From NCBI RefSeq assembly GCF_042681745.1, contig NZ_JBHUGF010000010.1, positions 1,116,001 through 1,180,000 of the forward strand: a stretch of 64,000 nt of DNA, written 5' to 3'. The translations under genes and the position numbers were made by a program. The notes beneath the pieces are model-generated. The model was not told the origin of the DNA. It did not search any database and worked only from the letters and a program-made list of their open reading frames with translations. The number at the start of each line of letters is the position of its first letter. Position 1 is the stretch's first letter. Source of the DNA: Saccharibacillus nicotianae (GTDB lineage: Bacteria; Bacillota; Bacilli; Paenibacillales; Paenibacillaceae). Of this stretch, positions 9,385-17,859 are shown one piece after another.

Positions 9385-9934
9385 TTTTAAAACTCCCTCA
9401 AATTTAGTATTGCAAATAGCAAAGTAACATTATAAAAACAATACTTTGGGAGAGTTCATTAATTTTGAAAGTGACTTTGTAAAAACATTTTCATAGCCTT
9501 TTAATTCCTCCTTAGAAATCAGGAATAAACCCCAAGGTTCTTTTTTATACTAGGCTGTTTATTAACTAAAGTCAAAATCAATTTCAAAGTATTCAGTGGT
9601 TTATAATATTCTCAACAAGCTATGTCTTAAAATTAATGCAACTTACTTCTAAAGTAACAACTTGCAGTTAAATTTAATTCTTAAAAGTAAGTAATAGATT
9701 CTTGATCTTTTCATAGAATGACAAAAATCTTTAACGATAATAAGATTACTTTAATTCTCTCAAACTATTCGTAAAAGTATACATTTATTCTATCAATCAG
9801 AAAATGAATGTAAAAAAATGAAAATTTTCAGTTCTAGACAGCTTCTGCTTATGTTACAATACACTCTGTAGCAATTTTGTAACGGTGTATATTTAAAAAA
9901 GAGATATTTAACATAGACAGGAGCATTATTTAGT
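9385..9934. other. AT-rich divergent intergenic region
   Basis: These 550 bases separate the TPR gene from the ABC-F gene. Apart from the ribosome binding sites and the extended -10 at 9852 I see no coding frame, convincing hairpin with a T tract, or repeat. The length leaves room for a regulated leader of the TPR gene, but I see no known riboswitch signature. Confidence 0.5.
9852..9860 (+). promoter_or_regulatory. Extended -10 promoter for the ABC-F gene
   Basis: TGTTACAAT fits the TGnTATAAT extended -10 pattern with one change. The -35 candidate at 9832-9837 (TTCTAG, 17-base spacer) is poor, as is common with extended -10 promoters. The start codon is about 75 bases downstream. Confidence 0.45.
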
Positions 9935-11491
9935 ATGAGTTTGTTATCAGTAGAAAATGTAACACATAATTTTGGAGACCGAACATTATTTCGGGATGTA
10001 TCTTTTCGTCTGCTTGCTGGAGAGCATGTAGGCTTAGTAGGTGCAAATGGTGCTGGCAAATCAACATTGATGAATATTATGACAGGTAAACTGTTAAAAG
10101 ATAGCGGTAAAGTCGAATGGGCTCCGCGTGTACGTTATGGTTATTTAGATCAGCATACCAAGTTAACAGAAGGAAAAACTGTACGTGATGTGCTGAAAGA
10201 TGCTTTTCTGCCATTGCTAGAATTAGAACAAGAGTTAAATGAAGTCACCAATCAGATGGGTGAAGCATCCCCAGAACAATTGGAAATATTGTTAGAACGA
10301 ATGGGTGATATTCAAGAGCAACTGGAAATCGGAGACTTTTATCTGTTAGATACCAAAGTTGAAGATATGGCTTACGGTCTTGGACTCAATGTTATTGGAC
10401 TTGATAAAGACGTAACAGCTTTGAGCGGTGGACAACGTACCAAAGTACTGCTTGCCAAGCTGTTACTGGAAAAGCCTAATGTATTGTTGCTGGATGAGCC
10501 TACCAACTATCTGGACGTAGAACATATTCAATGGCTAACTCGTTATTTGCAAGAATATCCACATGCTTTCGTATTGATCTCGCATGATACAGATTTTATG
10601 AATCAAGTGGTTAATGTCATTTATCATTTGGAATTTGCTAAATTAAATCGCTATACAGCTGATTATAATAAGTTCCTAGAAATGGCTGATATTCAAAAGC
10701 ATCAACATATTGAAGCATTTGAGAAACAGCAAGATTTTATCAAAAAACAAGAAGAATTTATTCAAAAAAATAAAGCACGTGCATCTACATCAGGTCGTGC
10801 AAAAAGTCGTGAAAAGCAATTAAATCGTATTGAACGAATCGACAAACCAGAAGAATTTGCCAAACCAACATTTAATTTCAAAGAAGCTCGTGCCAGTAGC
10901 AAAACAGTCTTTGAAGGTAAAGACTTTGAGATTGGGTATACACATGCGTTATTGCCTAAAATGACTATGAATATTGAACGTGGCGAAAAAATTGCGATCG
11001 TTGGTTGTAACGGTGTAGGTAAATCAACGTTGCTCAAAACGATTCTTGGTAAACTTCAACCGGTAAGTGGTAAAACATATCTTGGTGATTATTTGCATTC
11101 TGCGTATTTTGAGCAGGAAGTACGTCCAGATCAATTGACACCGATTGATGAAGTATGGAATGAATTTTCACATTTAAGTCAAAATGAAGTGCGTGGTCAT
11201 CTTGCACGTTGCGGTCTGAAAAATGAGCATATTACGCGTCCAATGCGTATGTTAAGTGGTGGAGAACAAGCGAAAGTACGTTTGTGCAAACTATTACTGC
11301 GTGAAAGCAACTGGGTATTATTTGATGAACCAACTAATCACTTGGATGTACATGCAAAAAATGAATTAAAACGCGCGTTAAAAGCATATAAAGGCACAGT
11401 ATTGCTTGTGTCTCACGAACCTGAATTTTATGAAGACTGGGTTACTAAAATTTGGGATGTTGAAGAGTGGTCTGAAGCGAAAGCAAAATAA
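9935..11491 (+). CDS. ABC-F family ATPase (YfmM-like)
   Basis: The 518-residue protein has two tandem ABC ATPase domains and no membrane segments, the hallmark of the ABC-F family that acts on ribosomes. Domain 1 shows Walker A GANGAGKST (residue about 37), signature LSGGQ and Walker B VLLLDEPTNYLD. A charged coiled linker follows (residues about 245-300, rich in KQQDFIKKQEEFIQKNKA). Domain 2 shows GCNGVGKST, LSGGEQ and VLFDEPTNHLD. Length and N terminus agree with my memory of B. subtilis YfmM. These proteins rescue or tune stalled ribosomes and some give antibiotic resistance; nothing here points to resistance specifically. Confidence 0.88.
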   Translation: MSLLSVENVTHNFGDRTLFRDVSFRLLAGEHVGLVGANGAGKSTLMNIMTGKLLKDSGKVEWAPRVRYGYLDQHTKLTEGKTVRDVLKDAFLPLLELEQELNEVTNQMGEASPEQLEILLERMGDIQEQLEIGDFYLLDTKVEDMAYGLGLNVIGLDKDVTALSGGQRTKVLLAKLLLEKPNVLLLDEPTNYLDVEHIQWLTRYLQEYPHAFVLISHDTDFMNQVVNVIYHLEFAKLNRYTADYNKFLEMADIQKHQHIEAFEKQQDFIKKQEEFIQKNKARASTSGRAKSREKQLNRIERIDKPEEFAKPTFNFKEARASSKTVFEGKDFEIGYTHALLPKMTMNIERGEKIAIVGCNGVGKSTLLKTILGKLQPVSGKTYLGDYLHSAYFEQEVRPDQLTPIDEVWNEFSHLSQNEVRGHLARCGLKNEHITRPMRMLSGGEQAKVRLCKLLLRESNWVLFDEPTNHLDVHAKNELKRALKAYKGTVLLVSHEPEFYEDWVTKIWDVEEWSEAKAK

Positions 11492-11623
11492 AAAGTTTTA
11501 GTCTTTTGAAGCTGTAATTGCGGATTATAATCATTAATGTTGATACTGTATTTGATAAGATGAATTGATCAAGTATGTATTTGGTTATCTTTCTCAGTGC
11601 TTTGTATAAAGTGTTAGAATCAT

Positions 11624-11652
11624 TTGCTTTATTGAATAGTCTTTGCTAAGAT
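11624..11652 (+). promoter_or_regulatory. Probable sigma-A promoter of the thiazole operon
   Basis: TTGCTT at 11624-11629 is followed after 17 bases by TAAGAT at 11647-11652, with TG one base upstream of the -10 as an extended element. Transcription would begin about 20 bases before the TPP riboswitch, which is the expected arrangement. Confidence 0.5.
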
Positions 11653-11678
11653 GAATAACAAATTGAATAGCTTGAATG

Positions 11679-11769
11679 CACTAGGGGGGCCGTTTGAGGC
11701 TGAGATGAAAGCACATATTGCTTTCGGACCCTTTGTACCTGATCTGGATCATACCAGCGTAGGGAAGTG
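11679..11769 (+). ncRNA. TPP riboswitch (THI element)
   Basis: The conserved core is plain: GGGGGGC with CTGAGATGA at the 5' side, then ACCCTTTGTACCTGATCTGG and the end motif CCAGCGTAGGGAAG. The outer P1 helix forms between CACT (11679-11682) and AGTG (11766-11769). TPP riboswitches sense thiamine pyrophosphate and shut down thiamine synthesis and uptake genes. This one precedes tenI-thiO-thiS-thiG-thiF, its usual target. The expression platform is a terminator some 185 bases further on. Confidence 0.95.
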
Positions 11770-11954
11770 GTAGCAGAGTTGCGGAAATATTGCATACAAA
11801 ATAATCTAGACGATCAAGTCGATGAAGTAATCAAGAATAGACAGTAGTAATCATCTACTGACTAGGCTATTACTACAGATTATACAATTTCCGTTCTTTC
11901 TAAATAATCTTGTTTGATCGGAAATATCGATCATTATTTTCTAGATCTATACTA

Positions 11955-11986
11955 GCCACTTCTTGTAATAAAGAAGTGGCTTTTTT
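11955..11986 (+). terminator. TPP-controlled terminator before tenI
   Basis: GCCACTTCTT pairs with AAGAAGTGGC over a short loop and is followed by TTTTTT. The left arm CCACTTC (11956-11962) is an exact complement of GAAGTGG (11764-11770) on the 3' side of riboswitch P1, and the pairing extends through CTA/TAG with one bulged G. With TPP bound, P1 would hold that strand and the terminator would form; without TPP the antiterminator could form. The element lies 45 bases before the tenI start codon. Confidence 0.85.
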
Positions 11987-12030
11987 GTGTTTTATTCTAT
12001 CTATTTGTGTAAAGGAGAGATGTTTTTAGC

Positions 12031-12666
12031 ATGGAACTTCATGCGATTAGTACTGGTCAGCAGTCGATGACCGAACTGATAGAGATAGCATCACAGATAT
12101 CCCCCTGGGTGACTGTTATTCATATTCGGGAAAAAAAGTGGTCTGATCTTCAGATCGTTGATACGATTCAACAACTGATAGACAAAGGTGTTCCGCGATC
12201 GCAATTACGGATCAATAGTCGACCACAATTAGCAGTAGATATGAAGCTCGGAGGAGTACATTTAAGCGAAAATATGTCTTACCACTCAGAAAAAAATTCT
12301 TATCTAGCTAATGATGATAAAACCCCGTTGGTATGGAAAGTAGGACGATCTGTTCATCACATAGATCAAGCGTTACGAGCAGAGCAAGAAGGAGTAGATT
12401 ACATTTTTTATGGACATATCTATTCTACTACGTCTAAGCCTGATCTATCTCCGCGAGGATTGATTCAATTGGAACAAATATGCCATGCAGTATCTATACC
12501 TGTCATTGCAATTGGTGGTATTCAGCCATCACATTGTCAGGATATTTATCAAACAGGCGCTAAAGGAATTGCAGTAATGTCTGGTATTTTCCAAGCAGAT
12601 CATCCTAAACATGTCTGTCAGCAATATCATGCAAGTATTCAAAATATGATATCTACCAATCTATAA
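12031..12666 (+). CDS. tenI: TenI/ThiE-family thiazole tautomerase
   Basis: This 211-residue protein has the ThiE/TenI TIM-barrel layout: VIHIREKKWSDLQI near residue 38, GGVHLSE near residue 76, then a DYIFYGHIYST loop, IPVIAIGGI and a C-terminal phosphate-binding GIAVMSGIF. In B. subtilis TenI is a thiazole phosphate tautomerase and sits first or second in the tenAI-thiOSGFD order; here it is followed directly by thiO, which favours TenI over ThiE. ThiE normally has fuller active-site motifs. AAAGGAGAGA lies about 8 bases before the ATG. Expression should fall when TPP is plentiful, through the upstream riboswitch. Confidence 0.85.
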   Translation: MELHAISTGQQSMTELIEIASQISPWVTVIHIREKKWSDLQIVDTIQQLIDKGVPRSQLRINSRPQLAVDMKLGGVHLSENMSYHSEKNSYLANDDKTPLVWKVGRSVHHIDQALRAEQEGVDYIFYGHIYSTTSKPDLSPRGLIQLEQICHAVSIPVIAIGGIQPSHCQDIYQTGAKGIAVMSGIFQADHPKHVCQQYHASIQNMISTNL

Positions 12667-12680
12667 CTACAAAGAAAGAA

Positions 12681-14048
12681 GTGAATGAGATGATGGGTCA
12701 TTTATCCAATCTCAATACTAAACATTATGATGTAATCGTTGTAGGGGCAGGAGTGATTGGAGCTGCTCTAGCATATGAACTGGCACAGCAAGGGGTCAAA
12801 GTAGCTTTACTTGAAAAAAGCACACCCGCTGCTGGTGCATCAGGCGCCGCCGGTGGCATGTTAGCCGCTCATTCTGAGCATTTCATGAATGCAGAACTGC
12901 ATCACTTGGCACTCTATAGTCAATCGCTGTATAGCAAGCTTGCTACTGATCTACTTGAGCAAACAGGTATAGATATTGGATTGCGAACAGAGGGATTTTT
13001 ACTTCCTTTGACTGAAAAAGATTCTAAACTGTTACATGAAGAGCGATTATATGAAGATCAATCACAGGAAAACAGTAATGATCAATCTTCAAATACTCAA
13101 TATCAAAATGCTCAACATCAACTGGATCATCAAGATTTTTTTCGCGATAACGATATTCTTTCTAATATTGAGACAATTGATCATACCAATACCAATACCA
13201 ATACCAATACCAATACCAATACCAATACCAATACCAATACCAATACCAAAAAGTGGTGGAGTCCATCTTATCTAGCTCAAGTAGAACCACAACTGTATGC
13301 TCCATCAGGTATGATCTACAATCCAGATGAACCGCAATTAATTCCAGCGTTGCTTAATCAAGCGCTTGTACAAGCTGCTATTCAATATGGGGTCGACTTT
13401 TATCCAGAAACAGAAGTCTTACGTTTACTGTATCAGCAAAATACCTCTCAGATTAAAGGTGTCGTTAGTAATAAAGGCAATCTATCTGCCGAACAGGTGG
13501 TTTTGACAACAGGTATAAGTACTCAACAACTGCTAGCAAAAGAGCAATACACATTACCTTTTATTCCAATCAAAGGCGAATTAATCGAAGTCAGTACTCC
13601 TTCAAAATGGCTTGGACATACGATCTATGGAGAAGGGATTTATATTATTCCCAAAAGTGATCATCGACTCTGGATCGGTGCTACCAGTAAACCTAATCGA
13701 ATCGATACAAATGTAGAGATTTCGGCTATCGCTCAGTTATTATCTCAAGCTGAACAATATTTGCCTGCAATAGGCTCAGCAACTTTTGTAAGGTGTTGGT
13801 CAGGTATAAGACCGGGAACACCGGATGAATTGCCTTATTTGGGTCGGATCGAGCCGATTACTGGTTTATGGACAGCTTCAGGTCATTATCGTAATGGTAT
13901 TTTACTAGCGGCTGGCACAGCAAAATATATGGCACAAGCTTTGATAACCAATCATACAGCGCATATTCCAGACTGTTTTGCTCCGGCAAGGGCTTTGCAA
14001 AAATGCAGTGATCTAGCTATACGGAAAGGAGTCACTACATGGAACTGA
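12681..14048 (+). CDS. thiO: Glycine oxidase ThiO with low-complexity insertion
   Basis: ThiO is an FAD enzyme that oxidises glycine to the imine used to build the thiazole ring. The N terminus has the dinucleotide-binding motif VVGAGVIGAALAYELAQQG, and the C terminus has the GLWTASGHYRNGILLAA segment typical of the D-amino acid oxidase fold. At 455 residues it is about 80 longer than ordinary ThiO (near 370). The excess lies at residues about 115-190: a Gln/Asn/Asp-rich stretch, then HT plus ten NT dipeptides encoded by a hexamer repeat. GTG at 12681 has only a weak site; ATG at 12690 is an alternative. Its end overlaps thiS by 10 bases. Confidence 0.9.
   Translation: MNEMMGHLSNLNTKHYDVIVVGAGVIGAALAYELAQQGVKVALLEKSTPAAGASGAAGGMLAAHSEHFMNAELHHLALYSQSLYSKLATDLLEQTGIDIGLRTEGFLLPLTEKDSKLLHEERLYEDQSQENSNDQSSNTQYQNAQHQLDHQDFFRDNDILSNIETIDHTNTNTNTNTNTNTNTNTNTNTKKWWSPSYLAQVEPQLYAPSGMIYNPDEPQLIPALLNQALVQAAIQYGVDFYPETEVLRLLYQQNTSQIKGVVSNKGNLSAEQVVLTTGISTQQLLAKEQYTLPFIPIKGELIEVSTPSKWLGHTIYGEGIYIIPKSDHRLWIGATSKPNRIDTNVEISAIAQLLSQAEQYLPAIGSATFVRCWSGIRPGTPDELPYLGRIEPITGLWTASGHYRNGILLAAGTAKYMAQALITNHTAHIPDCFAPARALQKCSDLAIRKGVTTWN
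13183..13248 (+). repeat. Hexanucleotide microsatellite (ATACCA x 11) in thiO
   Basis: Eleven perfect copies of ATACCA lie in tandem within the thiO reading frame and encode alternating Thr and Asn. Because the unit is six bases, copy number change adds or removes two residues without a frameshift. The tract sits in a hydrophilic insertion absent from typical ThiO. Confidence 0.97.
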
Positions 14049-14242
14049 TTATCAACGGTCATCTCAAATATATAGAGCCTGAACACAATACTGTATCCAA
14101 ATTGCTAGAGTCTTTATCACTAGGTCACAAAACAGTGATTGTAGAGCATAACCAACACATTTTACAAAAAGAAGAGCACCCGCATATTACGCTGGCAGAC
14201 AAAGACATATTAGAGATTGTACATTTTGTAGGAGGTGGCTGA
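14039..14242 (+). CDS. thiS: Sulfur carrier protein ThiS
   Basis: At 67 residues this is a ubiquitin-like sulfur carrier. It begins MELIINGHLKYI and ends FVGGG, supplying the C-terminal Gly-Gly that ThiF adenylates and converts to a thiocarboxylate. That sulfur is handed to ThiG for thiazole formation. AAAGGAG lies about 8 bases before the ATG, and the gene overlaps the thiO end by 10 bases. The codons for the terminal glycines also supply the AGGAGGT site of thiG, so the two are tightly coupled. Confidence 0.93.
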   Translation: MELIINGHLKYIEPEHNTVSKLLESLSLGHKTVIVEHNQHILQKEEHPHITLADKDILEIVHFVGGG

Positions 14243-14243
14243 T

Positions 14244-15011
14244 TTGTTAACGATAGGTACACATACATTTACATCAAGGCTATTACTGGGCACAGGGAAA
14301 TTTACAGATTTGCAGATTCAGAATCAAGCGGTAGAAGCATCAGGTACCGAAGTGCTAACATTTGCAGTAAGACGATTGAATCTAGATCAAGTGAACGAAC
14401 CGAATTTTTTAGAAATGCTGGATCTTCAAAAATATAAATTATTGCCTAATACCGCAGGAGCCAAAACAGCCGAAGAAGCGATTCGGATAGCACGTCTGGC
14501 AAAAGCTTCTGGATTATGTGATATGATAAAAGTAGAAGTTATCGGAGATGATACGTTGCTTTTACCTGATCCTTTGGAGACAGTCAAAGCTTGTGAAGTC
14601 TTGCTAGCAGAAGGATTTATTGTTCTGCCGTATATCTCTGATGATTATATGTTAGCCAAACGTCTACAGCAACTTGGTGTACATGCGATTATGCCTGGAG
14701 CTTCACCAATCGGTTCCGGTAAAGGAATACTTAATCCTGCGGCTTTGCAATGGATTATCGATCAAGCAACTGTACCTGTGATTGTAGATGCTGGTATACG
14801 CTCACCAAAAGATGCGGCGTATGCGATGGAACTTGGAGCCGATGCTGTACTACTGAATAGTGCTGTCTCTGGCGCAACCGATCCTGTCAAAATGGCAAAA
14901 GCAATGAAGCTAGGTGTAGAAGCAGGTCGATTAGGAAGGGAAGCAGGCATGATTCCTGTACGTGAGTATGCTGTGGCGAGCAGTCCAGCAGAAGGGATGA
15001 TCACGACTTGA
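14244..15011 (+). CDS. thiG: Thiazole synthase ThiG
   Basis: ThiG condenses deoxyxylulose phosphate, dehydroglycine and the ThiS thiocarboxylate. TTG at 14244 is preferred over GTG at 14235: it gives the family-typical start MLTIG...FTSRLLLGTGKF and has AGGAGGT seven bases upstream. With this start the Schiff-base lysine in MIKVEVIGDD is residue 96, the same position I recall for B. subtilis ThiG. The phosphate-binding segments MPGASPIGSGKGI and VPVIVDAGIRSPKDAAYAME are intact. The protein has 255 residues, normal for the family. Its end overlaps thiF by 4 bases. Confidence 0.95.
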   Translation: MLTIGTHTFTSRLLLGTGKFTDLQIQNQAVEASGTEVLTFAVRRLNLDQVNEPNFLEMLDLQKYKLLPNTAGAKTAEEAIRIARLAKASGLCDMIKVEVIGDDTLLLPDPLETVKACEVLLAEGFIVLPYISDDYMLAKRLQQLGVHAIMPGASPIGSGKGILNPAALQWIIDQATVPVIVDAGIRSPKDAAYAMELGADAVLLNSAVSGATDPVKMAKAMKLGVEAGRLGREAGMIPVREYAVASSPAEGMITT

Positions 15012-16072
15012 ACGTGAATAATATCAGTAACCAGCAACAATCAGAACAACATAATCGCTATTCCAGACAAGTGCGATTTACTCCTTTAGGTCAAAAAGGT
15101 CAGCAACATCTGGCAGAATCGACTGTTCTTATCGTAGGTGCTGGAGCTTTGGGTTCTAGTTCAGCAGAGACACTCGTTCGTGCAGGGGTAGGCAAAGTGA
15201 TTATTGCAGATCGGGATTATGTAGAATGGAGTAATCTGCAACGGCAACAGCTTTTTACAGAGCAAGATGCTCAAGATCGTATGCCCAAAGCAATCGCTGC
15301 TCAACGTCGTCTACAACAGATTAATTCTGAAGTGATCATTGAAGCTCATATTGCAGACGTAACGGCTGATGAAATGAATGATCTAGCCAAAGGAGTAGAT
15401 CTAATTATGGATGCGACAGATAATTTTGAGACACGACTCATGATTAATGATATTTCGCAAAAATATAATATTCCTTGGATATATGGTGGTTGTGTAGGAA
15501 GCTACGGAATTACATTTACGATTATCCCGGGAGTTACTCCTTGCTTACAGTGCTTAATGGAATCTGCGCCACTTGGAGGAGATACTTGTGATACATCAGG
15601 TATTATTCCTCCTGCTGTTCAGATGGTTGTAGCTCATCAGTGTACAGAAGCGATTAAGATTCTTAGTGGCAATACCGATCAATTGCGCGGTACGCTGTTA
15701 TCATTTGATCTATGGAATAACGAACAAGTGTCTATCAAAATGAGTAGTGCACGCAAACCGAATTGCCCTTCATGTGGCAGCCAACCCACGTACCCACATC
15801 TCACACAAGCCGGTCAAAGTAAAACAGAAGTATTATGTGGTAGAGATACTGTACAGATTCGCCCAGCACAAAAAATGCTGATAGATTTACAACAGACCGC
15901 TCAGCGCTTGGCCAAGCTTGAAGAAAATGAAGTGAGTGTTACACCTTTTTTAGTGTCTATGACGATGCCAAGCGAACAACGTCTTGTTATTTTCCGCGAT
16001 GGTCGTGTAATGGTACATGGCACTAAAGATATAGCAGAAGCACGTACTTTATATCATCGTTACTTTGGCTAA
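15008..16072 (+). CDS. thiF: ThiF/MoeB-type adenylyltransferase
   Basis: This 354-residue E1-like enzyme adenylates the ThiS C terminus. The opening RYSRQVRFTPLGQKGQQ and nucleotide loop VLIVGAGALGSSSAETL are typical, as are the DRDYVEWSNLQRQ segment and DATDNFETRLMIND. Zinc-binding cysteine pairs appear as CLQC and CPSCG, and the crossover cysteine region reads GGDTCDTSGI. A C-terminal extension of about 80 residues ends in VFRDGRVMVHGT, as in many Bacillus-type ThiF/MoeB proteins, without a full rhodanese cysteine loop that I can see. The TTG start overlaps the thiG stop. GTG at 15014 is an alternative. Confidence 0.92.
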   Translation: MNVNNISNQQQSEQHNRYSRQVRFTPLGQKGQQHLAESTVLIVGAGALGSSSAETLVRAGVGKVIIADRDYVEWSNLQRQQLFTEQDAQDRMPKAIAAQRRLQQINSEVIIEAHIADVTADEMNDLAKGVDLIMDATDNFETRLMINDISQKYNIPWIYGGCVGSYGITFTIIPGVTPCLQCLMESAPLGGDTCDTSGIIPPAVQMVVAHQCTEAIKILSGNTDQLRGTLLSFDLWNNEQVSIKMSSARKPNCPSCGSQPTYPHLTQAGQSKTEVLCGRDTVQIRPAQKMLIDLQQTAQRLAKLEENEVSVTPFLVSMTMPSEQRLVIFRDGRVMVHGTKDIAEARTLYHRYFG

Positions 16073-16087
16073 AAAGGAGTGAATATA

Positions 16088-16645
16088 GTGACTAATATTG
16101 ATAATCAATCGACATGGCCGATCTGGGCAACAGAATCTGTGGAGATTGTTCAACCTCATCCAGAGTGGATAGAGCAGGGGAAATTGTATAAAGATGAATT
16201 AACAAGGTTATTATCTTTATTCGATATGCAACATATTGAACATTTTGGTAGTACAGCGATACCTAATCTACCTGCCAAACCGATTATAGATATGATGGCA
16301 ATTACAGATTCATTTGATCCATTACCTGCGATTATTCCTGTACTGGAAAAAGAAAACTGGCATTATGTGTCACCTGAATTAGATGGTAAGCCGCATCGTA
16401 GATTTTTTGTGAAAGTGATCAATGATAAACGGGTAGCTCATTTGCATATTGTTTTGCAACAAGGTCAGCAATGGCAAAATCAACTTCTGTTTCGTGATCG
16501 ATTGATTGCACATCCAGAATGGGCAGAGCAATACGGGCAATTAAAACAACATCTTGCGATAGACAACAAAGATGATCGAGAAGCGTATACTCAAGCCAAA
16601 ACAGAATTTGTACAACATATCCTTAATCAACAGGAGAAAATATAA
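16088..16645 (+). CDS. GrpB family protein (nucleotidyltransferase fold)
   Basis: The 185-residue protein carries the GrpB/UPF0157 signature HFGSTAIPNLPAKPIIDMM (residues about 56-74) and the later RRFFVKV and HLHIVL segments. The family has a nucleotidyltransferase fold and no firmly established cellular role; one relative has been linked to dephospho-CoA kinase as a fused domain. GTG at 16088 is chosen because AAGGAG (16074-16079) lies eight bases upstream; GTG at 16079 overlaps that site. It begins 15 bases after thiF without a terminator between them, so it is probably the last gene of the TPP-controlled operon. Confidence 0.88.
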   Translation: MTNIDNQSTWPIWATESVEIVQPHPEWIEQGKLYKDELTRLLSLFDMQHIEHFGSTAIPNLPAKPIIDMMAITDSFDPLPAIIPVLEKENWHYVSPELDGKPHRRFFVKVINDKRVAHLHIVLQQGQQWQNQLLFRDRLIAHPEWAEQYGQLKQHLAIDNKDDREAYTQAKTEFVQHILNQQEKI

Positions 16646-16973
16646 TCTCTGTGGACAGATATATTTCTTTAGATAGATAGGATAGAACATAATTCTATAT
16701 ATATGTGATCAAAATGATGGGTCAGCATTTGTTATTCTGTATTTCTTAATTGTTTATTTCTCACTTCTTATATAAATTATGAAAAAAATCCATCGGTCAG
16801 AGAACGTTCTCGTGATCGATGGATTTTTAAATTTGGTGTATTGTCACATTTTCGTGATGACTTATGATTAACTATGTAGCAGAAGTGAATCAAGGGGGCA
16901 ACGAAAATCAATATCAGTGCAATTACCTATTTCATAGAGTTACATAACTGTCTTACAAAAAGAATATAAACAA
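16646..16973. other. Intergenic region between convergent GrpB gene and thiN
   Basis: These 328 bases hold one clear element, the bidirectional terminator at 16783-16828. The 145 bases between it and the thiN stop would be thiN 3' untranslated RNA. I see no coding frame or repeat in the remainder. Confidence 0.6.
16783..16828. terminator. Bidirectional intrinsic terminator
   Basis: ATCCATCG (16788-16795) pairs with CGATGGAT (16817-16824), flanked by A and T tracts that give a T run on either strand. The loop itself contains the perfect palindrome GAGAACGTTCTC. It can end both the thiamine operon and the convergent thiN transcript. Confidence 0.8.
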
Positions 16974-17621
16974 TTAATCTCTACTCTGAATAATTAACAA
17001 TAAACCGCCTTCGATACTTACTGTACCTTCTTCATTGATCAGATGATTACTAATACCACGTGATTGACCCATGCGTAAAGTCGCTTGTTCTAGCGGATAT
17101 TGAAATCCGTTTAACGTAATACCAGTTACTTCAGCGGTAACAGGCAGCAAAGAAATATAAGGGAAACCACGATTTTCAATAACAGCTTGTGTACTTGTAA
17201 GTGAAATATAATTATTCATATCCATAATGCTACAATTCACCTGATGTTGAACTGCTCGTACAAGCAGTTGTACATTTGCTAATGTATGATCAAATCGTGT
17301 ACCCAGTGCACCCAAAATCAAAACGTCACGAATATGACGTTCCATCGCAATTTCGAAAGCAGCTTCAGTATCAGACCAATCTTTTTCAACCGAATCATAG
17401 ACAATCAATTGATCGCTGTTAGCTTTAATATTTGCCAGATCATGTTCACGATCAGTAAGTGAATCGAAATCTCCGACAGCCACATGAGGATGAACACCAT
17501 GTTCAATTAAAAATAAGGCTCCACGATCAGCACCGATAATCAAATCATCTTCTTGAATTTGTTGCAAAAAGTCAGGATGTAATTGACCACCCGAGAAAAT
17601 AATAGCACGCTTCATCGACAT
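16974..17621 (-). CDS. thiN: Thiamine pyrophosphokinase ThiN
   Basis: ThiN transfers pyrophosphate from ATP to thiamine, giving ThDP. The 215-residue protein shows the family blocks in order: FSGG near the start, IIGADRGALFLIEHG, VAVGDFDSLT, KDWSDTEAAFEIA, LGALGTRFDHTLANVQLL, and a C-terminal GQSRGISNHL. The ATG at 17621 has GAGGG seven bases upstream. It lies convergent to the thiazole operon and near pdhA, whose enzyme uses ThDP. In Bacillus thiN usually sits near rpe and ribosome assembly genes, so this location differs. I see no TPP riboswitch on this gene. Confidence 0.92.
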   Translation of the reverse strand: MSMKRAIIFSGGQLHPDFLQQIQEDDLIIGADRGALFLIEHGVHPHVAVGDFDSLTDREHDLANIKANSDQLIVYDSVEKDWSDTEAAFEIAMERHIRDVLILGALGTRFDHTLANVQLLVRAVQHQVNCSIMDMNNYISLTSTQAVIENRGFPYISLLPVTAEVTGITLNGFQYPLEQATLRMGQSRGISNHLINEEGTVSIEGGLLLIIQSRD

Positions 17622-17859
17622 GAATCAGCCCTCGTTTCATATCATACTGAGATCTATTGTATCGTTTATATGTGAATTTGGTATAAATAAAAAAAGATAT
17701 ATTGAAATTGTAGTTGCATAACTTTCTATCACACAGATACAATAGAAAAGACGAGCAATCAAACGAGTTACAGATTTTTTTGCTTGTGAAAGCGCGAACA
17801 TCGTTATAAGCCGTTTGAAAGTTCGTTTTCTACTGTAAGTACTTAAAGAACTACAAATT

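Noticed and set aside
9935..11491. ABC-F gene as an antibiotic resistance determinant
   Set aside because: Sequence and length fit the housekeeping YfmM-like group, and no regulatory leader or mobile context suggests resistance.
13183..13248. A CRISPR-like or regulatory repeat array
   Set aside because: The repeats are six bases in direct tandem with no spacers and lie in frame inside thiO.
13036..13275. Overlapping 79-codon frame with an Ile-Pro repeat
   Set aside because: It is another frame of the thiO microsatellite with no ribosome binding site.
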